Shown here piece by piece: positions 23,889-29,378 of a DNA stretch of 29,378 nt. Made by a program: the position numbers and the translations under genes. Source of the DNA: AM-2324 sp042091035 (GTDB lineage Bacteria; Bacteroidota; Bacteroidia; Chitinophagales; Saprospiraceae); contig JBELIG010000017.1 in NCBI GenBank assembly GCA_042091035.1, forward strand, positions 1 through 29,378. Reading direction: 5' to 3'. Position 1 is the stretch's first letter; each line of letters opens with the position of its first letter. The notes below the pieces were generated by a model that made no database searches, was not told the DNA's origin, and saw only the letters and a list, made by a program, of their open reading frames with translations.

Positions 23889-26060
23889 ATGAAAATCCTT
23901 TACTCTTGTTTTCTATTGGTTATTACTGCAATAACTGGCTCACCTTTATTTGCTCAAAATATAGATCATTGGGAAACGGTTGTCTATAACAACGAGGTTT
24001 GGACATACACCTTAGGCGACTCAGAACCGCCAGCCAATTGGAATGAGATTTCATTTAATGAAAATGGATGGAGTACAGGAGTCGGTGGTATCGGTTACGG
24101 TGACGATGATGATAACACAGAGATCAGTAGTACACTTTCTCTATACATGCGCAGAGTTTTTGATTTTTCCGATCTTTCAAAAATTGAAATGATCTTAATG
24201 CATGCGGATTACGACGATGCCTTTGTTGCTTATTTGAATGGTGTTGAAATTGCTAGGCGTTTTATTGGATCTACTGGTCTTAATCCTACGCATGACCAAT
24301 CAGCAGATGGTTTTCACGAAGCATCTATGCCCTCAGGAGGGAGTCCTGATTTGTTATTGATAGATAAGAATATATTTGATGCTGTTGCAGTAGAAGGACA
24401 GAATGTGCTTGCTATACAGGTCCATAATGAGAATGTGAACTCATCGGATATGAGCAGTAATTTTTGGTTGTCTGTAGCCTTAAATGATGCCTCTTCCATT
24501 TATGGGCCAACACCCGATTGGTTTTTTTCTCCTTATTTCTCATCTAATATTCCACTGGTATTTATAGAGACCCTTGAGACAGATGAAATTTATGATGAGC
24601 CCAAGGTGCCTGCTCATATGGGGATTATAGATAATGGGCCTGGTAATATGAATAATTATAACGATCCTTATAATGGTTATGATGGTTTTATCTCGATTGA
24701 AATTAGAGGTGCATCTTCCCAGTTATTTCCAAAGAAAAACTATGGTTTTGAGACACAAGATGCAGCTGGGGAAAATAATAATGTAAGTCTTTTAGGAATG
24801 CCTGAAGAGAATGACTGGATACTTCATGGACCCTTTCCAGATAAGTCACTGATGCGGAATGTTCTCGCCTATCACATGGGACGATTAACAGGGAGGTATG
24901 CTCCAAGGACAAGACACTGTGAACTTATAATTAATGGAGATTATCGAGGCGTTTATGTCCTTACTGAACGTATAAAAAGGGATGCAAATCGAGTAGATAT
25001 TGCAAAATTGAAACCCGAAGATATATCAGGGGATGAATTAACGGGGGGATATATCCTTCAGATTGACCGAGATGATGATTCTACGGATGAAGATGGCTGG
25101 TATTCGGAATACCCGGATTACAAGTTTTTTGCTTACAATTATCCGGATTATGATGACATAATGCCTGAACAATCAGCCTACATTCGAAACTATATGGATT
25201 CTTTTGAGGATGCCATGGATGCATCAAATTACATACAGACTTACAGGGATTATGTGAACGTATCTTCTTGGGTGGATTATTTCCTAGTTACTGAAGTCGG
25301 GAAACATATCGATGCCTTTAAGTTGAGTTTTTATATGCACAAGAAAAAGGCTTCAAATGGAGGGAAAATCCATTTTGGGCCGCTCTGGGATTTTAATTTA
25401 GGATTTGGAAATTTTGACTTTGCCTGTCCACCAGATCCAGAAGGATGGTCTTACCTATTCGGAGATAATTGTAGTCCTTGGTTGCCCTTCTGGTCAAAGA
25501 AAATGACAGATATTCCTCAGGTGAGTCATCAGATCAATTGTCGTTGGGATGAATTGAGATCAGGGCCATTAAGAACAGATTCTTTGATACAGTTTATTGA
25601 TGAGCAGGTGGCAATTTTGGAGGCGCCTTCTACCCGTAATTTTGAGCGTTGGAATATTCTTGGAGAATACGTTTGGCCAAACAGTTATATCGGTAATACC
25701 TATGAAGAGGAAGTGTCCTTTTTGAAAGCTTGGTTGATTCAGCGCTTGGATTGGATGGATAATAATATGATCGGTGATTGTGCACAGTATGAGCCTACCA
25801 ATACAGCAGAGTTGACAGCAGGGTTTAAGGTGTATCCCAATCCTGCAAGCAGTCATTTAGTTGTTGAATCTTTTGGCTTGGAAGGGATTGATGCTACCTT
25901 TGAATTAGTTGGTTTACTGGGTGAGTCCATAAAGCGTTTTGATCTAATTGATGGTGAGAAACTCTTGTCTTTGGATGCAATTCCAACAGGAATCTATTTT
26001 TATAGAATCATAGAAAAGGGGAGCACCTTGAAATCTGGAAAAATCAATATAATTGATTGA
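23889..26060 (+). CDS. Secreted CotH-kinase-family protein, T9SS cargo
   Basis: A 723-residue exported protein. The signal peptide covers residues 1-22 (cleavage near LFA-Q). Residues 25 to about 200 form a beta-rich, Asp-rich domain with RRVFDFSDLSKIEMILMHADYDDAFVAYLNGVEIARR, which looks like a jelly-roll carbohydrate-binding module. The CotH domain spans about 215-560: IEIRGASSQLFPKKNYGFET, NDWILHGPFPDKSLMRN (W310), RGVYVLTERIKRDANRVDI (near 354), GGYILQIDRDDD and FGPLWDFNLGFGNFD (W500, D501). CotH proteins are atypical protein kinases first known from Bacillus spore coats. A T9SS type A sorting domain ends the protein (VYPNPAS, Y649-P652). The gene ends at a terminator shared with a convergent gene. 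Confidence 0.92.
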   Translation: MKILYSCFLLVITAITGSPLFAQNIDHWETVVYNNEVWTYTLGDSEPPANWNEISFNENGWSTGVGGIGYGDDDDNTEISSTLSLYMRRVFDFSDLSKIEMILMHADYDDAFVAYLNGVEIARRFIGSTGLNPTHDQSADGFHEASMPSGGSPDLLLIDKNIFDAVAVEGQNVLAIQVHNENVNSSDMSSNFWLSVALNDASSIYGPTPDWFFSPYFSSNIPLVFIETLETDEIYDEPKVPAHMGIIDNGPGNMNNYNDPYNGYDGFISIEIRGASSQLFPKKNYGFETQDAAGENNNVSLLGMPEENDWILHGPFPDKSLMRNVLAYHMGRLTGRYAPRTRHCELIINGDYRGVYVLTERIKRDANRVDIAKLKPEDISGDELTGGYILQIDRDDDSTDEDGWYSEYPDYKFFAYNYPDYDDIMPEQSAYIRNYMDSFEDAMDASNYIQTYRDYVNVSSWVDYFLVTEVGKHIDAFKLSFYMHKKKASNGGKIHFGPLWDFNLGFGNFDFACPPDPEGWSYLFGDNCSPWLPFWSKKMTDIPQVSHQINCRWDELRSGPLRTDSLIQFIDEQVAILEAPSTRNFERWNILGEYVWPNSYIGNTYEEEVSFLKAWLIQRLDWMDNNMIGDCAQYEPTNTAELTAGFKVYPNPASSHLVVESFGLEGIDATFELVGLLGESIKRFDLIDGEKLLSLDAIPTGIYFYRIIEKGSTLKSGKINIID

Positions 26061-26061
26061 T

Positions 26062-26097
26062 AAAAAGCCCTGAATGACATTGTCATCAGGGCTTTTT
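26062..26097. terminator. Bidirectional intrinsic terminator overlapping a stop codon
   Basis: AAAAAGCCCTGA (26062-26073) plus TGAC (26075-26078) pair with GTCA plus TCAGGGCTTTTT (26082-26097), with A26074 bulged and loop ATT. The A5 and T5 flanks let it act on both strands. The reverse-strand gene ends inside it: its TGA at 26086-26088 and last three codons lie within the stem. Confidence 0.9.
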
Positions 26098-27621
26098 ATT
26101 TTCAACATAGGTCTGTAAAGGCAGGTTAAGTATTTTACTGTCAATCCAGGATATGATATCTACGTAGTCTAAGATTCTGCGTTCATAGGGATCTTCAACA
26201 ATAGATTTTAATTGCTTGAAATAATCTTTTAATATACTTCTATGTTCTGAGGGCCCTTTTGCTTTCAGTGCTGCAAACATTTCCATAGAGATTTTAAGAA
26301 AATTATTGATTTCCTTCTTTCTTTGGAAGTAAGCTGAGTAAGTATTAATCAGATACTGAAGGATATCAATGTTTCCAGATTCGTAATGGCAAATTAGCAT
26401 TAAGATGCGGGCATAGTTTTGGATGTCTTCTCTAAGTTTGTTTAGTTCATTATTGATGATCTTATTTAGATAATTAATAGCCTTATCTGTTTTGTTTGCG
26501 CCTAGGTAGATCCATGCAAACTTAAAGTAGAATACCATGATTCTATGATCGTCTAATTTGTAATTATATTTTCGAATTCTTATAATCGATTTTTGAATCA
26601 CAGGTTCAGCATCACGGAAGTTGCCATTAAGAATTATGCTATTTAGCCTTCCTGTATGAACATAAAGGAAAGAAAGGATCTGAGAGTTTGTATTGAAACG
26701 TTTATAATTGTTTGTGCGATAAGCTTCAAACTTTTCAAGATATTCTTTGTGGGTTTGGTGGCTTTTGGTGTGGTTTGCTGAAGTTAGGATATAATGGTAT
26801 CCTCGCATATATAAATCGGTGTCCCGTTCAATCATGGTAGGATGCTTATCGAGTAGTTCTATCCATTCTACTGCGTACTTCATACACGATACGAAATCGA
26901 GCAATATATAATTGTACCAAACTCTAGATTGTACATAAAATATCCGTTCCATTAGACCTAGGTTTTCTAAATCCATAGGATCTGTTTTTTCATGATAGTA
27001 TGCTCTAATCTCTTTAGCTTCTTCTAGATCTTTTACATGTCCATCACGGAGATATTTTGCATGCATTTGTATCCTTAGATTACTCAGGCCTACCAGGTGA
27101 TTAGCGTTCTTTTGAATACGTTCACTTTCTTCGAGTAGATTAAGAGCATGGTTGGTTCCACTTCTTGTGATGTGCCGAGTTTCAATTTTTTTTTCGAATT
27201 CAATAATAGTAAGTTGCAGATATATTAGATGGTGTTTTTTAGCCATTTCTTTGGCCTTTTTTAGGATCTTTAATGCCTGTAAGTACAAGCCTTTTCCATA
27301 AAGTATATAAGCGTAATCAACATATTCTCTGACCTTGTAATTCGCTCCTTTTTCTTTGAAGAGCATTCGAAGGCTTGCAATAATCTGGGTATAAAGATGC
27401 CGTTTGAGGTTTGAGAATTGAACCCGATCTGTTAGACCCAAGTTTGCATAGATTTCCTGTTCGTCAAAGCTTTTTTGTTTGTCGACAAGATCAAATAATC
27501 TAAGAAAAAGTAATTCCTCGCTATTCTGAATCCTTTTGGCATAAATCCTGAAATTCCTTTTCTCTGCTTTTGAGAGTGATTTTATAAGATTAAATACATG
27601 TTCAGATTTTGATATAGGCAT
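26086..27621 (-). CDS. Helical-repeat (TPR-like) protein of unknown function, Bacteroidota type
   Basis: A 511-residue soluble protein with no signal peptide or membrane segment. It begins with ISKSEHVFNLIKSLSKAEKRNFRIYAKR, then a stretch like a winged-helix or docking region (to about 90). From there on it is almost all amphipathic helix, with pairs spaced like TPR units: YAYILYGKGLYLQALKILKKAKEMA and FKFAWIYLGANKTDKAINYLNKII. Similar proteins of about 500 residues are common in Bacteroidota genomes and have no assigned role. It stands alone, convergent with the CotH gene and divergent from glnK. The ATG at 27619-27621 lies in a 14-base sequence repeated 68 bases upstream. Confidence 0.8.
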   Translation of the reverse strand: MPISKSEHVFNLIKSLSKAEKRNFRIYAKRIQNSEELLFLRLFDLVDKQKSFDEQEIYANLGLTDRVQFSNLKRHLYTQIIASLRMLFKEKGANYKVREYVDYAYILYGKGLYLQALKILKKAKEMAKKHHLIYLQLTIIEFEKKIETRHITRSGTNHALNLLEESERIQKNANHLVGLSNLRIQMHAKYLRDGHVKDLEEAKEIRAYYHEKTDPMDLENLGLMERIFYVQSRVWYNYILLDFVSCMKYAVEWIELLDKHPTMIERDTDLYMRGYHYILTSANHTKSHQTHKEYLEKFEAYRTNNYKRFNTNSQILSFLYVHTGRLNSIILNGNFRDAEPVIQKSIIRIRKYNYKLDDHRIMVFYFKFAWIYLGANKTDKAINYLNKIINNELNKLREDIQNYARILMLICHYESGNIDILQYLINTYSAYFQRKKEINNFLKISMEMFAALKAKGPSEHRSILKDYFKQLKSIVEDPYERRILDYVDIISWIDSKILNLPLQTYVENKKP

Positions 27622-27761
27622 AACATTTTATTTATCTATTATTCCATTAAATATAAGGCTTTTAGAGAATGATTTTTGTTTTGAGGCATAACATTTTTTA
27701 ATTAAAGTTTAAAGATTCAAATCAAATCCCCTCTTAATTTAGGATTGTAAATGAAACTGAT

Positions 27762-28106
27762 ATGAAAAAGATTCAAGCGATAGTAAGGGCGTCCAAGTTT
27801 GATGAGGTTGTAGAAGCCCTAGCCAAAAGCGATATACATTTCCTAACCTTTTACGAGGTTAAAGGATATGGTCATCAAAAAGGAGAAAGCAGGTCTTACA
27901 GAGGTACAGTTTATGATGTGGGTTACATTGCGCGAATTAAGTTAGAGATTTTAGTCAGTGAGGATTTTGTAAAGGCCGCGATCAAGGCAATTGAATCAGC
28001 AGCAAGGACTGGAGAAAAAGGGGATGGCCTAATTTATGTTAGCGACATTGAAAAAACAGTAAATATTAGAACGGGAAGTACAGGAAGTGCTGCCATTAAT
28101 TCATAA
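27762..28106 (+). CDS. glnK: P-II nitrogen regulatory protein
   Basis: A 114-residue trimeric PII signalling protein. It senses ATP/ADP and 2-oxoglutarate and controls AmtB and other nitrogen targets. The T-loop YGHQKGESRSYRGTVYDVGYIARIKLEILV keeps Y51, the residue uridylylated in enterobacteria, and Q39. K58 of the E. coli protein is Arg here, and position 38 is His. AARTGEKGDGLIYV is the B-loop and NIRTGSTGSAAI the C-loop. The gene lies 23 bases ahead of amtB, the standard glnK-amtB arrangement, so the symbol glnK is preferred to glnB. No convincing sigma-54 or consensus promoter was seen in the 140 bases upstream. Confidence 0.95.
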   Translation: MKKIQAIVRASKFDEVVEALAKSDIHFLTFYEVKGYGHQKGESRSYRGTVYDVGYIARIKLEILVSEDFVKAAIKAIESAARTGEKGDGLIYVSDIEKTVNIRTGSTGSAAINS

Positions 28107-28129
28107 AAAACAGGAAATTAATAAGAACC

Positions 28130-29378
28130 ATGGACGAATCATTAACAATAGCAAAAGAAGCTCTTAAAGCTGCCGAACAGGCTAGTTTTGTTGCTAACAA
28201 CACTTGGATGTTGGTTGCTACTGTTTTAGTTTTCATCATGCATTTGGGCTTTGCAACTTTAGAGTCTGGATTTGTACAGCGAAAGAATGTTGTAAATATT
28301 CTCTTTAAAAATGTGATGATCGTATCACTAGGTATTCTGTCCTATTATTTTGTTGGTTTTGGACTTATGTATCCGGGCGCTGAAGGTGGTTTTTTTGCCT
28401 TTGGAGGCTTTGGTCTCACTAATCCTGAAAGTTTGTCAAGTTCAATCGACTATGCTGAAGGTAATTATACTTATTACACTGATTTTATATTTCAGGGTAT
28501 GTTTGCTGCTACCTGTTGTACGATAGTCTCCGGTGCAGTAGCAGAGCGAATCAAGTTACTCCCATTTTTATTCTTTTGTTTGTTATTTGTTAGCTTGTCT
28601 TATCCTGTAACTGGTTACTGGAAGTGGGGTGCAGGCTGGCTTGATGCTGAAGGGTTTTATGATTTTGCCGGTTCTACTATTGTACATTCAGTAGGTGGTT
28701 GGGGTGCATTAGCAGGAGCTATTCTCTTAGGGCCTCGAACAGGTAAATATGGTTCAAAGGGTATCAAGCCCATACCTGGCCATAGTATGCCTTTAGCATC
28801 TGTTGGTGTATTTCTGTTGTGGTTTGGGTGGTTTGGTTTTAATGGAGGTTCCGTTTTATCCGCAGATCCAGATCTAGTATCATTGGTTTTTGTAACCACT
28901 ACTTTGGCGGCAGCGGCAGGCGGAATAGGTGCTTTTGTAATCTCAAAATTGGTCTATAAGTCGTTTGATTTAGGCATGGTGCTCAATGGTATATTGGGTG
29001 GTCTTGTAGGTATTACAGCAAGTGCAGATGGTGTTTTATTATCAGCAGCTTTGTTGATTGGTTTTGTAGCAGGGGTACTGATTCCATTGTCCGTTAATTT
29101 CTTTGATAAAATAAAAATTGATGATCCAGTAGGTGCTACATCTGTACATCTGGTATGTGGTATTTGGGGGACAATTGCTGTGGCTCTTTTCGGTAATTAC
29201 GGAGAAGGCGTAGGAACATTAAGCATTCAATTATTGGGTATAGGGGCTGTTGGCTTGTTTACTTTCTCTTTTGCATTCTTTGTGTTTTATATAATCAAGG
29301 CAACTGTAGGTATAAGAGTTAACAAGGAAGAAGAAATCCAAGGTTTGGATATTGGTGAACATCAGGCAGTTGCCTATC
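28130..29378 (+). CDS. amtB: Ammonium transporter (3' end missing)
   Basis: The Amt/MEP/Rh-family channel for ammonium uptake. The frame is open from ATG at 28130 to the right edge, 416 complete codons. The N-terminal part reads NTWMLVATVLVFIMHLGFATLESGFVQRKN with no cleavable signal obvious. Pore features are FQGMFAATCCTIVSGAVAERIK, the first twin-His segment STIVHSVGGWGALAGAI, WFGWFGFNGGS, and the second twin-His segment TSVHLVCGIWGTIA. The last visible part, VNKEEEIQGLDIGEHQAVAY, is the usual start of the cytoplasmic tail where PII docks, so only a short stretch is probably missing. It follows glnK directly and should share its transcript; GlnK would block it when nitrogen is ample. Confidence 0.96.
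   Translation, partial: MDESLTIAKEALKAAEQASFVANNTWMLVATVLVFIMHLGFATLESGFVQRKNVVNILFKNVMIVSLGILSYYFVGFGLMYPGAEGGFFAFGGFGLTNPESLSSSIDYAEGNYTYYTDFIFQGMFAATCCTIVSGAVAERIKLLPFLFFCLLFVSLSYPVTGYWKWGAGWLDAEGFYDFAGSTIVHSVGGWGALAGAILLGPRTGKYGSKGIKPIPGHSMPLASVGVFLLWFGWFGFNGGSVLSADPDLVSLVFVTTTLAAAAGGIGAFVISKLVYKSFDLGMVLNGILGGLVGITASADGVLLSAALLIGFVAGVLIPLSVNFFDKIKIDDPVGATSVHLVCGIWGTIAVALFGNYGEGVGTLSIQLLGIGAVGLFTFSFAFFVFYIIKATVGIRVNKEEEIQGLDIGEHQAVAY

Noticed and set aside
25569..25856. 95-codon reverse open frame
   Set aside because: It is antisense to the CotH-family gene, has no own promoter signals and no recognisable motif.
27630..27761. Sigma-54 or consensus promoter for glnK-amtB
   Set aside because: No GG-N10-GC element was found. 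The best -7 candidates (TAATTTAG at 27735, TAAAGTTT at 27703) lack a properly spaced TTTG or have two mismatches.

Overview
The window looks like a chromosomal segment of a Bacteroidota bacterium. It is AT-rich. Two secreted proteins end in a type IX secretion (T9SS) type A sorting domain with a YPNPA/FPNPA motif. Several promoters fit the Bacteroidota pattern TTTG-N19-TAnnTTTG, and Shine-Dalgarno sequences are mostly absent. A marine Saprospiria-like member would fit the gene mix, but that rank is a guess. No transposase, phage gene, CRISPR array, tRNA or rRNA was seen. Apart from the 270-base stretch before hisG, which holds the his leader, every gene-free gap is under about 230 bases.

Layout. 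Bases 1-1600: an acyltransferase-3 membrane enzyme cut by the left edge, then a convergent small SAM methyltransferase. Bases 1790-7828: a GH125 alpha-mannosidase, a gluconokinase/6-phosphogluconate dehydrogenase fusion, a GntP gluconate permease and an Old Yellow Enzyme. The fusion and the permease form a compact gluconate uptake and catabolism unit. Bases 7922-11028: a DUF1624-type membrane protein, a convergent T9SS-exported esterase separated by a perfect bidirectional terminator, and a GNAT acetyltransferase.

Bases 11080-18177: a complete histidine operon in the order hisG-D-C-B-H-A-F-IE, with every junction overlapping. It is preceded by a leader peptide with four consecutive His codons plus a fifth, and by a strong terminator. 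A segment at the end of the leader ORF can pair with the 5' arm of that terminator, giving a classical ribosome-mediated attenuator.

Bases 18217-21328: a small acidic protein with its own promoter, a Crp/Fnr-type regulator, a beta-propeller lipoprotein, a DUF1772-like membrane protein and a PaaI-type thioesterase. Bases 21334-23802: a CRTAC1-like FG-GAP/ASPIC lipoprotein. Directly after its stop codon lies a decayed copy of the last 42 codons of the thioesterase, so the lipoprotein gene is bracketed by a direct repeat. Bases 23889-27621: a T9SS-exported CotH-kinase-family protein and a convergent helical-repeat protein. Bases 27762-29378: glnK and amtB (ammonium sensing and transport), with amtB cut by the right edge.

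The observations most worth following are the histidine attenuator, the thioesterase fragment flanking the CRTAC1-like gene, the GntK-Gnd fusion next to its permease, and a 14-bp palindrome beside the Crp/Fnr gene.
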